Assembly (NCBI GenBank): GCA_026770585.1
Contig: MU646801.1
Coordinates: forward strand, 224,207 to 246,096
DNA from: Baffinella frigidus
Taxonomy: Eukaryota; Cryptophyceae; Cryptomonadales; Baffinellaceae
Direction: 5' to 3'
DNA length: 21,890 nucleotides
Shown: piece by piece, positions 1 to 11,677 of the stretch
Numbering within the stretch: position 1 is the first letter of the stretch
Layout of the letters: every line of letters begins with the position of its first letter
Notes under the pieces: model-generated
What the model was told of the DNA's origin: nothing
The model's database searches: none
Seen by the model: the letters and a program-made list of their open reading frames with translations, nothing else
Program-made: the position numbers and the translations under genes

Positions 1-252
1 CCCTAAACCCTCCCCCCTAAACCCCAAACCCTAAAGCCTAAAGCCTAAACCCTAAACCCTAAACCACCGACCCTTGACCAAACGAAAAGGGCCAGCTCGT
101 TCCTGAGGTCTATTCCACCCCAAACTCTCGTCCCTAAACTCTACTCCCTAAACCCTCCTCTCTAAACCCTCATCCCTAAACCCTCCTCCCTAAACCCTCC
201 TCCCTGAACCCCAAACTCCAAACCCTCAACCCTGAACCCCAAACCCTCAACC
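1..252. repeat. Degenerate telomere-like CCCTAAA array (intronic)
   Basis: Imperfect CCCTAAA/CCCCAAA units with variants (CCCTCCTC, CCCTCAA). The array is broken at about 65-125 by unique sequence. It lies upstream of the acceptor of the exon at 391, so I read it as intron filling and not a chromosome end. Confidence 0.75.
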
Positions 253-303
253 CTGCATCCTGGACCATAGATTCATCGCAGAATCTGGACGAATGGACAG
301 GAA

Positions 304-390
304 CTTGACAACTTTGCAGGATCTTGACAACATGTGTCTTAAAAATCATAGCGTCACAACTTGTCTCTTGACAATTTGTGTGCGACGCAG
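304..390 (+). repeat. Repeated CTTGACAA blocks up to the acceptor
   Basis: CTTGACAAC/T occurs three times (about 304, 327 and 367). The first copy is followed by TTTGCAG|GAT, a decayed look-alike of the true acceptor at 388-390. This fits the wider pattern of duplicated splice-site regions in this window. Confidence 0.5.
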
Positions 391-555
391 GACTGGAAAG
401 ACCGCAAGGGAAAAGCGACAGGCGAAAATAAGGTGGTGAAAGCAGGGAAGGTGGCGGTGGAGCAGGAGGGGGGAGAGCAGGTTGAGGAAGCTGAACGGAT
501 CCTGAAGGAGTTGATGCATGCTGAGAGTAGCGCCAGCGAACGGGAGTCCGATTGA
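391..555 (+). CDS. Terminal exon of an unrecognised gene (3' part only)
   Basis: A plus-strand open frame of 54 codons plus TGA follows a good acceptor (pyrimidine/T-rich tract, then GACGCAG|GACTGG). The peptide starts DWKDRKGKATGE, is rich in Lys and Glu, has a short amphipathic stretch (VEEAERILKELMH) and ends in an acidic tail, SASERESD. The composition looks like a real, charged, probably helical C-terminus, but I do not recognise the family. It enters at phase 0. The intron before it (1-390) consists largely of telomere-like repeats, so earlier exons lie outside the window. It is convergent with RPAP1, whose stop lies 709 bases further on. It could be a chance frame; the splice context and the absence of such composition in other frames favour a real exon. 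Confidence 0.5.
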   Translation, partial: DWKDRKGKATGENKVVKAGKVAVEQEGGEQVEEAERILKELMHAESSASERESD

Positions 556-647
556 TTCGAAGACGAGAGAGTGTTTGGTTCCAGGCGTTTATTCGAAGAC
601 GAGAGAGTGTTTGGTTCCAGGCGTGTTTGGTTCCAGGCGTTTATTGA
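555..647. repeat. 36 bp tandem repeat, 2 full copies plus partial
   Basis: The unit begins ATTCGAAGACGAGAGAG and ends TTCCAGGCGTTT. Full copies start at 555 and 591, followed by a partial GTGTTTGGTTCCAGGCGT copy. It starts at the stop codon of the left gene. Confidence 0.85.
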
Positions 648-1263
648 AAGAGAAACTTCTCACTTCTCGGCACGAAACCGGTGGTGTCCAAGCGTCCCAC
701 ACGTCCCAAACCGTACTAGGCCTGCCCCCGCCTTTCCTGCCGTCCTGCCATCAAGACGGGCTGCACAGCCTCTCAGGCGGGCTCGTGGAGGCGGGCCCGT
801 GGGATCTGAGGCGGGCCCGTGATCACGTGATCTGAGGCGGGCCCATGGTGATCACGTGGCGGGGAGGAAGGCGGCGAGGGGACTGTTGTCTTGCCGGAGT
901 CTTGCCACACATGCTGGGTCCTTGCCACCTGCAGAGGGTGGGTAACGCGACTGTCATGCTTCGTGTAAAGCGAAACCCGAAATCTGGGGGCACGGGGTGC
1001 AGAGGAGGGCGATGTCGTTCCGGGGGGGTAAACCGACTGTCATGACTCGTGTAAAGCGACTGTCGTGTGACGGGATCTGGTTGGTGCGGGTGAAGCAGTG
1101 ATGCGTGCATGCAATGGAGGAGGGGGGTGGAAACGAGCAGTGCAACACAAAGGCAAAAATGAGAACTGACGAGCAGTGATGGCATCACGGAAAGCATGCA
1201 ACACCAGTGCCCCCAACCCACATTCCTAAACCCTACACCATAAACCCTGAACCGTAAAGTTTT
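556..1263. other. Convergent 3' intergenic spacer with minisatellites
   Basis: This stretch lies between the stop codon of the left gene and the stop codon of RPAP1 on the other strand. It holds a 36 bp tandem repeat at its left edge, GGCGGGCCCGTG-type repeats with GATCACGTG palindromes (about 776-860), and two copies of a block containing GACTGTCATG..TCGTGTAAAGCGA (about 950 and 1037). No convincing exon or polyadenylation signal was seen on either strand. Short telomere-like units appear at 1224-1258, next to the RPAP1 stop. Confidence 0.6.
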
Positions 1264-2055
1264 TTAGTGGGTCAACCCCCGGCAAAGCTCACATGATCGT
1301 CCCACGGCCTCGAGGGTCTCGCGCTTGACGCCAGAAAGACCCACCTTCCCAATCCCATCCCGCATCCACGCGACCACCTTAACCCCGTCCGCTTTTGAGG
1401 GTAGTTCTGAGGCGGGCTCGACGGCGAGGAGGTGGATTGCCGCTGACGTTGGAGCCGTTGCTACGATTCGCCTCAGGAGCGCGCCGTCCTTGATCTGCCA
1501 GGTTTTGAGCCTCAGATCAGACACACATTTTTTACCAACCAGAAGGCTACGGTGACCACTTTTGAACTGGAATGGGATCTTTTTCGTCGGGTTGTACCGG
1601 GAATGGTCAGGTTCCCCCCGGATACCCGGGAAGCTAGGGTCACGGTAGCCTGCTGAGTGGCGGTTAACACGGCCGCATGCAATTAGATGATGGACCTCAG
1701 GTTATGGGTCTCTCGGAGGTGAACATGTTTTTTCTTTCAAGACCCTCCAAATCAGACTCCCTCCAGCCACGCTCTACAACGCCCTTACCCTAACAATAAC
1801 CCCTAGCCCATAAATCCACGCATTCGGGCGGTCACCCTAATGCAAACCGTAGACCCTACGGGTGTTAGTTGCAAACCGAAATCAACGATTTTTTTCTCGG
1901 CTACGGACTGGCGTAATCAGGTCGACTTCTCAAGTCGGGGGTACTCGCACACACGGGTACTCGCACACCTGTGTTCCGGCATTTCCAGGCGCGGGCGCCA
2001 AGATGCGCGCCGATAGGTGCGAGAGGAACGAGAAGTACAGCACCGGCGCTGAGTC
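1264..2055 (-). CDS. RPAP1: RPAP1 exons 37-38 and stop codon
   Basis: Exon 37 (1969-2055) reads DSAPVLYFSFLSHLSARILA, equivalent to the W-x-P-V-L-Y-x-x-A-x-x-H element near the C-terminus of RPAP1. It has a strong acceptor (TCTCTGCAG|GACTCA) and donor (CAG|GTGTGC). Exon 38 (1264-1494) follows ACCTGGCAG and begins IKDGALLRRIVATAPTSAAI, ending CRGLTH before TAA at 1266-1264. Exon 38 is in phase and in the right place but is not clearly conserved. A different last exon, or an exon 37 read-through, is possible. Confidence 0.72.
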
Positions 2056-5000
2056 CTGCAGAGACACCAAGGTTCTCACCATGTCAGCTGCTCGGAATGA
2101 GTACAGGTCTCTCTCGAACGGAACCGCAGACTCAGGGCAGGAAGAGACGTGCGATCAGAAAGCAGCAGGTGTGCTCACAGTGGCAGTTGTGAGAGCTGGT
2201 TGCACATGGGCAGTTCCGCTCCCCCGGGGCTGCCATGCTTCACAGTGTCAGGCCGATGCTTGCTCGCAATGCCTTCCAATATAAGAGCCAGCACTCACGT
2301 TAAAAAATGCGCCAATACTACCTCGCCCGTGCCGGTAGTAACCTCGCCAATGACAGAAGGTATGGCCTCGCGCAAAGTTCTCACTGTGTCAGGCTGTTGC
2401 TTCCACGCAATGTCTTGGTATCTCCAGGCTTGGGAGTAAACAAGAAGAAGAAGACAAGTGTGGGAAGGGTAGCAGGTCACCAGGGGGGAGGAAGAGACAA
2501 TGCCCGAGCACACCGCGCGCGCAAACTCCTGCGTCAAGGCAGAGTGTCAGGCCAGAGGAACACACAGGCCGCATCAATCAAGGCAGAGAGTCAGGCCAGA
2601 GGAACACACAGAGGCCACATCAATCAAGGCAGAGAGTCGGACCAGATCGACGGACAGACCAGATCAACCAACACTGCGTCGTGGCACACGTCAGACCATA
2701 TCGATAGACAGAGCAGATCCAAAAACAGACCAGATCCAAGAACAGAACATAACATAACATAACATAACATAACATAACATAACAGAACAGAACAGAACAG
2801 AACAGACCACACCGATAAACGCTGATGTCACCCTTTCGGCTCCCTGGCATTCCCACACCAAACAACACACAACCTGTGCCACACTTCCCCCAATCCAACC
2901 CACACTAGCGCAGCACACGGCGTGCGATCAACTCCTGGGTTGGGGGGTGCCTCGATCATCATGCCATCGCGTTCGACAGGGGTCAGGAACGCGGCAGGTC
3001 CCCCTGGAGGCCCTGCGGTCAATCCCACAGGGGAGTCAGTAATCCAATCGTGGTAATCTCGGGTCATCAGGTTGTTGCAGTGATTGAATGGTAATCAGGT
3101 TGGTGCAGTGATTTAATGATGATAGTCGCTGAACTGGCGGAAGGTGACTCATGACAGAGCAGGTCGGCATGGGATGATGCTTCGCTGCCTCGAGGCAACT
3201 TGAGGCAACCAGGGTTTCATGAGAAAACCAGGGTTCAGGGAAACTTGAGGAGGTACCAAGAGGCCCCGGTTCCATTGGGAACCTCCCTCCAGTACACCGC
3301 CTGCGGGGATGCGTACAACCCCAGTACAAATGAACCCAGGCTGGTCAGTCGTGAGACTCTCGTGAGGTTGCCACACCATTTTCTGTTTTGAGTTTGATTT
3401 GCACTTGGAAACCACAATATTCTCAGAGAGTATTAGATAACCTTCAGGGAGGGGGCGGAGGAGGTGGAGGGCGTAGGGCGAGAGGTCTTGCAGCAGAGCC
3501 ATACGCAGCGAGAAGGGACACCGGCATCGCAGCCCCATCAGCAGTACCTGCGCCACACATCACCCTCCGCTGTCAGAGACTCTGGGACAACTCTGGTAGA
3601 CACGCGACACACTGGATTGAGTCTTCGTAACGACGCCGACGCCATAGCGAAGCATACACAGAGTGGTTGAATCGGCTGAAGGGGGGATGGACCTGAGCGA
3701 GAGGAGGGTAGCCGAAGGAGTCTTCTTGGAACTGGACAGCCAACGCTGAGAAGAGCTCCACCACCTGCTCGTGAGGCAACGTTACCTCCACCCCCTGTGC
3801 ACGTGCGGGATCGTTGGGAGAGAGGGGAGAGGGTTTCGCTGTTTATCGTGTGCAAACTCTCTCTCTCTCTCGTGCACGAGAGAGAGAACAGCTCTAGAGC
3901 GTTTGCGGTAATTGTTGTCCGTTTTGGACGTACGGTTTCCCCATTTCCCCGTTTTGAAATGGACTTGTAGGACGTGACAAGGATTTTAAATAGTACCGGC
4001 AACGCGCTTCTTGTACTATTTAAAACAACACTTTTGTTTTACCACTCGCTCTAAAACCCTATAAGTCCATTTCAAAACGGGGAAACGGGGAAACCGTGCG
4101 TCCAAAACGGACAACAATCACCGCAAACGCTCTACCACCTGTGCGCGTGCGGGAACGTTAGGGGTTCGGGATTATGGTTCAGGGTTCCGCTGCTTGATAT
4201 TGTGCACACACACACTCTCGTGCACGAGAGAGAGAAAGAGAGAAATTTTTGGGTTGAGGGTTGCGGGTTGAGAGTGGGAGGACCTTGCCCTCGACACCGC
4301 CACCCTCGAGTTTGCCGTGGCCGCGCGGCCCTGTCGGATCGTCTCGCCCGTCTGACTCTTCCTCCTGTACAGGTTCTGCGAGGTTCAGGGTTTGGAAACA
4401 CTAATCACTGGAAAGCAACAGATGCACGAGGAGGATTCATCTCTGATGTCTTTCCCAGAGCGAGTGAGAAAAGGGAGGAGAGAGGGGGGAGGGGGTCGGG
4501 GGGGGGGGAGAGAGAAAGAGAGAGAGCGAGATTTAAAGTAGGGCACACACGCGAACAGGTGGTTTCGTAACAGCAGGTTGGGGGGGGTACCGGGAGAGGC
4601 ACGCCCTCCTTGGGGAGGTCCCAGGAGGGGGGAGGCGAGAGAGCGAGGAGCAGGGGCGCGTGCAGGGGCGCCACTGTCTCGTGCATGTACACCTGAGACA
4701 CCAACACACCGAACTTTAGCTCCACATAATGTACCTGTTGGCACCACATGCTGGATTTGTTGGGAATGTTTGCGCAAGCCACGCCCAGAGGGGGGAGACT
4801 ACGAGAATCCAATGGCTCCAGTAGCTGTACGGATTTACCGTCAGCCATCACGTCCCGGCTACGTAATGTCAGAAACATTTTCGTTAGCAAAAGGTCGTTT
4901 TGTGTACACAAAACGACCTTTTGCTGACCTTTTGCTGACGAGAAAGATTATTTTGTGAAAATGTCCGTCTATTCACCCTGGGAAGAGTATTCATCGAATC

Positions 5001-8000
5001 TGAAGTGTATTTATCGAAATGTGAGGTTCATGACCTCCTTTGTAAAACATTTCCACGATCCAATGGAAAGAGAGAGATCGCGAGAAAAGGAAAGCGGGAG
5101 AGTGTGAGACCTGGGAGCCGAGGAGGAAGACAGTGGCGATTCTGCGCCACACCTCCCCGAGCCCGATCTGCTCCCGCAGAAACTGCGAACACCACACCAC
5201 AGGTCAACTTCGTGAGAAGACAGGAGCCTGGCCAAACGAACGGGTTCACGTGATGAGCAGTGAAATATGAGGGTCGATTCCCCGAGTGGTCAAGAGACCG
5301 GCATTTGGCGGGGCGTGTTCAACATGTTCCCAAGTCGCCCTAGAACCAACGGAGTCAACCTAGAACCAACGGAGTCAACCGGATGTGAAAATTTAGGGGA
5401 AAGAGAATTACACGGAAACACAATATCCTAGTACCAATCGAGTCGATGGGCCGGGAACATTCCGGGTAAAGAGGATTTCCCAGAAAGTCAAATAGTTACA
5501 TTCACAACCCCGGGACGCAAATCGGGACGTGCCATCCATCTCTCTCTCTCTCTCTCTCTCTTGCTCTCTCTCTCGCTCTCTCTCTTGCGCTCTCTCTCGC
5601 TCTCTCTCTTGCGCTCTCTCTCGCTCTCTCTCTTGCTCTCTCGCTATCTCGCTCGCTCTCTCTCTCTCTCGCTCGCTCTCTCTCTTTCTCTCTCTCTCTC
5701 TCGCCTTATTTCTCAGTACCTCCCTCTCTCCATGTCGCTCCGTGATCGGTACCTGGGCGGAAGCCGGACGCGAGAGGGTGAAAAGGAGGGAGATCGAACA
5801 GCAGGCTGCCGCGCGCCGCAGCTCTGGCGACATCACGTCCAAGTCCGGCTGCCAACCATTGCTTGTTTCAGGACATCACAGGGCGAGGTGGTCTCGTTTT
5901 CGCGTGGAAGGTGTTGGATGCTGCGAAAGGTTGGTGTTTGTGAGATCCACTCCCTTGGAGACTAACAATCAAGGTTGTGCACACAGAACAATGTTCGAGC
6001 GCACAAATACAGCATCGAGCGTGCACAGCCTGACTGCGGCGAAGTGTTCTCAGCACACCAGACGGCGTGCCAGACACACCAGACGGCGTGCAAGACACAC
6101 CTGATGACGCGCGCCGGCAGAAGCGATGGTGAGGGGTTGCAGCAAGAAGGTCGCCTGAAGAGGCAGCTGCCGCGACTCCAACGGCCGCCCCAGCGCCTTT
6201 GTCTGCACATAAATCACCATCCGTCAGCGCCTTTGTCTGCAGACCCCCATACCTCTCGATCTATCAGCGTCACCATGATCTCACAGTTCAACTGATTTCG
6301 CAGCCACCGGGTTGGAATCTTGTTTGTTTGAAGGGGTTGCAGCACCCTGTTGGACCACTCTATTCTAGGCTCGAAATGGATAAAGGAGATACACACAAGA
6401 AAAGTAGTGGCAGGACCTCGAAGGGCTGGCGGTTGAGAAGAGCTCTCGAGAGGGAAACCACCCCATCCCCCTCCGACGCGAACAGCCGGTCAAACCACCT
6501 GCCAAACAACACCCAAACCGTTCAGTGGAAACCACCCAAGCAAAAATATATGTTACCCCGAGAGATGTAATTCCTCAACAACGCCACTCTCTGACCACAA
6601 GAGGTGAGGTAGGCCCACCCACCCTGTGCGCCCCCCGAAGCGTGCACAGGATAACAGACGGCAACTGACCAAGGCAGGTATCGCGAGCAAGGTACCTGAC
6701 GATCACGGTGGCGGCGCGGCCGGCGGCGGTGGGCACGTCCCCCCCGAGGCAGCCCTGGAGCGCGTGCTGCTGCTGCTGCGAGAGCGACTTCTGCGCGAAA
6801 CTGCACATTTCTTCGAACGGCAGCAGCTCCGTCTCTGTGGGGGCATGTCACACGGGATTTCAGCATTCGGGACCAAACACTACCTGAGTAGAAGGAAGGG
6901 TTTACCGACCGTTTTATTTTAGGGGTTACCGCCATGTGTTGAGCCCAGAAAGGAGCGGTCCGAAACATAGGGGTTGCCGTCAAGGTGTCGGGTTTCGATA
7001 CTTGCGGGCTCCCCCCGCTTCGTTGGTGGGTCACATGGTGAATCCGATATGCGCACGCTGCCCACGGGCAGCAGCAACGTGCGCATATCGGATTCACAGG
7101 GGTTCCCCGGGTGTGGGAGCAGCAAGGAGCGGTGATGTGACATCGGGGACAGACCGATCAACTCGAGAGCCATGGCTTCGTCTCCGGGTCGCAAAGCCAG
7201 CATCAGACTCTCCAAGCCCCCCTCCCCTCCCGACGCTCCCGAGATGAGCTTGCACAGCCTGAGATGAAAGGCAGGGAAAACGCGTCAATGAATGGGCAAG
7301 GAGCGCAGGAGTCAGACCACAGGGGAACTGTTCTGGACGACCAGGGTTCCTGGTACACGCGGAAATACACTAAACCCTAAAGCCCCCCCAAAACGAACCT
7401 GTTGAGATCCATATGCAGCAGGTTCGCCAACCGTGCCCGCCCCTCGCCCCGCCACCCCACCAGCCCCCGCCCCTTCTCCGCCCCTGCCTGCGGCAGCACG
7501 CACGTGCGGTTCGCCCTCGCGAGACACTCGGACGCGAAGCCGCCTGTTTCCTCCCAGTCCGGCCCCGTGACGGGGTGGCCGGGTGCGAGGGCCTGCTTTG
7601 GGGTTTCGGGTTCCGAATTTAGGGTTTAGGGCATAGAGTTTAGGGCATAGGGTTTGGGGTTCAGTGGTTAGGGTTTGGGGGTTGGGGGTTTGGGAGTAGG
7701 GATTGGGGAGTAGGGTGTAGGGTGCAGGGTGTAGGGTGCAGGGTGTAGGGTGTAGGGTGCAGGGTGGGGGGTTGAGGGTGTAGCGTGTAGGGTGTAGGGT
7801 GTAGAGAATCAGGATGAGGCTTTGGGGTGTGGCGTTAAGGGTTACGGTTTAGAGTTGAGGGGTGTACCTTTGCGTGGATGATGAGGCGGACCCACGAGAA
7901 GAGGAGGTTGTGTGCTGCCAGATTCACCTGTATGGTGCCGCGGGGTCAGGCGTTAGAGTGATCTGTTCAACAACTCCTGCCAAGAAGAAATCATGCCGAA

Positions 8001-11000
8001 AACGAAATGTTTGGCAAATGTGTACAACTTGTCGGTCAGTGCCGCGTGACAAATTCGACGCATCTTCAAAAGTCGAGTTTAGGGGGGGGTAGTATCTGCC
8101 GCTCCTGCGTGAACCCTCAACCCTAAATGTTCAGGGTTCAGGGTTTAGGGAACCCTGAACCCTACACCTAAATCCTCCGCCATAAGCCCTAAGCCCTAAA
8201 CCCTGGACGAATGCTGTGGGTAGGGCAGTACCTCCTGGGACGTGACGTCCTTCGCGTCCGGAAAACACTCTGCCAGAAGCTTCCCTAGCGGACGTGCCGC
8301 GAATCCTGCCAAGGGTAGCCCGATCAATCCCACATCACGCGAGAGCTCCCGCGACGGTTGAACACACCGTGCAAGGTGTGTTCCAGGACGATCCCCGAAC
8401 AAACAGGCAACACCGTAGGAACATAGGGGGGGGGGGGTCTCCCGACCTGACGAGTCAGGCGAAGGGCCGAAGCGCAGGAGGAGGCGTGCCGCGAGGCTGG
8501 AGGCATCCCCCGAAGAGACGAACCCCTTCCCCAGGCTCGAGATGCGCTCGAGGTAGCTTCCGATGAGATGCATCGCCGCGGCCAGAACGGTACCGCACCC
8601 CCGCCCCCGGGAGGGGGCGCCGGCGGCGTCGGACATGGCGAGCAAGCTGATGCTTGATGCGGCCACCACCTGCATGGGACGCAGATGTAAGCGTGTGGGC
8701 GCAGACAAACGTTGCACCTAATCTGCAATTTCAGTTCGGAACATGAATGAATCAGTTGCGTACATTAGGGCTTATTATCGAAATGAGCTCCGCGCGGAAT
8801 CGAGGTCAGGTCAGGAACGAGCCAGATTTCTCAGAAAATGAACTTTTATGCTATCTCAGGCATGATTGTTATCCCAAAATAGCATCCCCCACCCATAAGA
8901 TGTCACAAAAAGGCAGAATTCCCCAAAAAATGTTGGATCCGTGCCTGAACCGACCTCATGTTTTTCCACGCGGAGCCCATTTCGACAATACAACGTTGTT
9001 GAAGGCGGATATGCAGCTTTGAGGCATGAACCACAGGTGTAAGATAACATAAAAGCGCAAGTGATGCAGATATGTTCCGAGATCAAATTAATGCAATCGA
9101 TGCTGCGACCACCTGTGGGCGGCAGAAGCCTCGTCAATCAATCACATTCATCGATCGATCTGCTGAACGCTGCCCCAGGTCGGTGTGGGCCCTCCTTGGG
9201 TTTGTTTGGGTGCGCGAGTGTCTGCAATCAATCCAATCGAACTCTCATCGGTAAGTTCCACAATCATGATGGCTAGCTGAAACATGAATTATTCGAGGAC
9301 GCACCTGCGCGACGTCGAGCCAGGGCATGATATGCCACCATGCTACTGTGGCATCCTGCCCAACCTTGCCTGGGCTTTCGCGCCCAGAGGTGCAGTGCAC
9401 CTGGTTTAGGGCGTTCGGTTTAGGGTTTAGGGTTTAGGGCTTATGGTTTCGGGTTTATGGTTTCGGGTTTATGGTGGAGGGTTTAGGGTTCAGTTGAGGG
9501 TTTAGGGTGTCGGTGTAGGGTCGATGGTTGAGGGTAGACCGCAGCCTCGGCGAGCATGAGAGCCTCGCCCGACACCACCGCTCGCGCCTCCTGCAAAACA
9601 TCAACTGGTTATGCTTGATCTGCAAAACAACAGCTTGTGCTTTGAGCTCAACCGCGCAGAATTTGCACCAGGCCGGAAACTAATGCATACGACGACAGAC
9701 ACTTCACGCCCCTGATCCCTCCCGACGAAGACGCAAGACGCAGCAACACAGAGGGCAGCAGGGCGCAGGAGGGTAGGTGCGCACCCCCCACTCGCTCGCA
9801 TCCCCCGCATCGAACAACAGCTGCCCCTCCCGTTCTCCTCCCGACCCCGCCGCGCCTGCAGGATCATGCACGTTAGCAAGTTAATCCGGGGACATTTTTT
9901 AAAAAAAATGATTCCCTATTTGTTCATAGGAGTTGGACGAAGGTTAATAGGGCCCTAAGTAAATTTAAGTAGGGCCAGAATCCGGTTTGATAGGCCATTT
10001 TCTTTTAAATTAAACATGTTCCCGGATGAGAGTCAGGAAAGCTACTTTGGCGCATGGGAAAGGCTGCTGTAGCAAGTGTGGTGACTCACGTGGCCGGGTG
10101 CGACTGTTATCCTGGGTGGGACTTTCGACCTGATGGGGCGCCGCGCGAGATGTGGCCCGCGAGAGAGTGGAGGTGCAGAGAGAGGTTTGGGAAGGACTCC
10201 GCGGAGAGGCCGTACGTTAGGCACACTCGCCACACGCGCAGCACCTGGTGCCCGGAACGTCAAGCGTGTTAGTCATGAATAACACAGTCATCACAGCTTT
10301 TCAATTAACTAGGGGGGCTGATTAATTCAATTGAGTGACCTGGTAAAACAAGTGACGAAACTGATAACATCGATCAGGAGCTGATTGGTCGTATTAATCA
10401 AAGAGCTGATTGATAGTCAGAGGAGCGGATTGACGGCACACCTCGGCAGCAAGGAGCAGCTGTTCAGGCAGTTTGAAGTCCTTGGCATCCACAAGGTTCT
10501 CCATCCCCCCTGCTGGCGCCACGGCCGCAGCCTGCGTCTCGCCCGCGAAGGGGTAGAGCAGGTGCTGTCAGGGGTTTGTGGGTTAGGGGTGTGGGTTGAG
10601 GGTTAGGGATCGGATCAGGGTGCATGGTTGGGGACCGGTTCAGGATATGAGGGTTAGGGCTAGCGATCAGATACAGGGTTTGGGGCCAGGGGTCGTGTTT
10701 GGAGGGATAGGGTGTAGGCTTTCGGGTTTCGGGTTTCAGGGTAGGGACCTGCTTGATGGCGTCGATCGCGCCCGAGAGGCAGAGTGCCGCGCACAGCGTC
10801 GATGACGCCTGCGGGGTGTGCCAGACACCTGTGTGAGTACCGACCACCATGTATGCATCGCGTGTCAGACAACCTCAGAGAGAGATCGCTGCTTGTCCAG
10901 GGATTCTGTCTTTTCGTGGCCAACTAATGTGGAAATCTCTCTATCCTCTCTGTGTGTAGTCCGCTGGGTGGAGGGGCAGGGCACCTGGGAGACGACTTTG

Positions 11001-11641
11001 AGGACCCTTGCCGCGAGGATCGCGCACACGCATCTGTCGCCCGGCGATGCCTCCAGCCGGATGTCGTGCACTGTCAGGTCCTCCTTCGCCCCTGCGAGAA
11101 CTCACGGTCATCAGAACCAGGGCAGACGGCTCATGGACTATTGGATCACTCAGCTCAAGGCTCGAGAACAATCAAGAGGAAGAAGAAGGTTTCTGGAGGA
11201 GGGGATGGCGTGGGGCTGCATGCAAGAGAGGCGGTCCTCGGAGCCTCCGGGGCTCCCCAAGTAGGCTTTCCATCATGAAGCCCTCGGGCATCACTCCAAG
11301 GTTTCCATCCGGGGTTCTCAACTCGCTGCCAAAATGCGCTCGGGGGGAATCGGTGGTGGCGCTGCCGTGGGGCCAGCATTCGGTTTTTCAGGGGGGGCTG
11401 GGAATGGGGTTTGGGGGTGGCATTGGGGGTGGCATCAGTTTGCGGTGAGAGTTTGAAGGGTGGACTTGCCTGGGTCGCGAGCAGTAGTCTCGAGAAACTT
11501 GGTCAGCACCACCTGCACGCGAGGCACACCAAGGTTCACTTGCCCGCCCACGTTTTGTTCCACGACGTTAACTCACCCGGGCGCTTTCGTACCATAAAAC
11601 CCGCTAATTAGTCAACAGGTGCACGTGGGTGNNNNNNNNNN

Positions 11642-11677
<36 letters not shown>

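Larger units (their letters stand above)
2056..2905 (-). other. RPAP1 intron 36, repeat-filled
   Basis: At 850 bp this is the longest intron of the gene. From left to right it has three related blocks of the form GTTCTCACxxTGTCAG..TGCTxxxCGCAATG (about 2071, 2238 and 2378), then a 44-46 bp minisatellite, then AACAT/AACAG repeats. No additional coding exon was found. Confidence 0.65.

Noticed and set aside
1-252. Chromosome end (terminal telomere)
   Set aside because: The units are degenerate and interrupted, similar arrays occur in at least ten introns here, and a terminal exon with its acceptor follows.
1862-2439. Plus-strand Cys-rich frames
   Set aside because: They overlap RPAP1 exon 37 antisense and the repeated intron blocks; no splice or domain support.
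2534-2805. CRISPR-like array
   Set aside because: The repeats are contiguous minisatellite and pentamer units without unique spacers, in a eukaryotic intron.
2825-3012. Exon 36 read through to TGA (ending NAREPKG) as the protein end
   Set aside because: It would leave out exon 37, which clearly matches the family's P-V-L-Y element, and the tail beyond CTA has no family resemblance.
3573-4002. Minus-strand 154-codon frame across the MITE
   Set aside because: It reads through the inverted-repeat arm; only the exon 34 portion (in another frame) is coding.
5529-6104. Long Ser/Leu-rich protein frame
   Set aside because: It is a translation of the CT microsatellite and overlaps RPAP1 exons 29-30 on the other strand.
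10042-10263. Plus- and minus-strand frames as a separate small gene
   Set aside because: The minus frame MTFRAPGAARVAS is a shadow of RPAP1 exon 18, whose correct frame has the R-x-W-x-x-x-x-x-YG motif.
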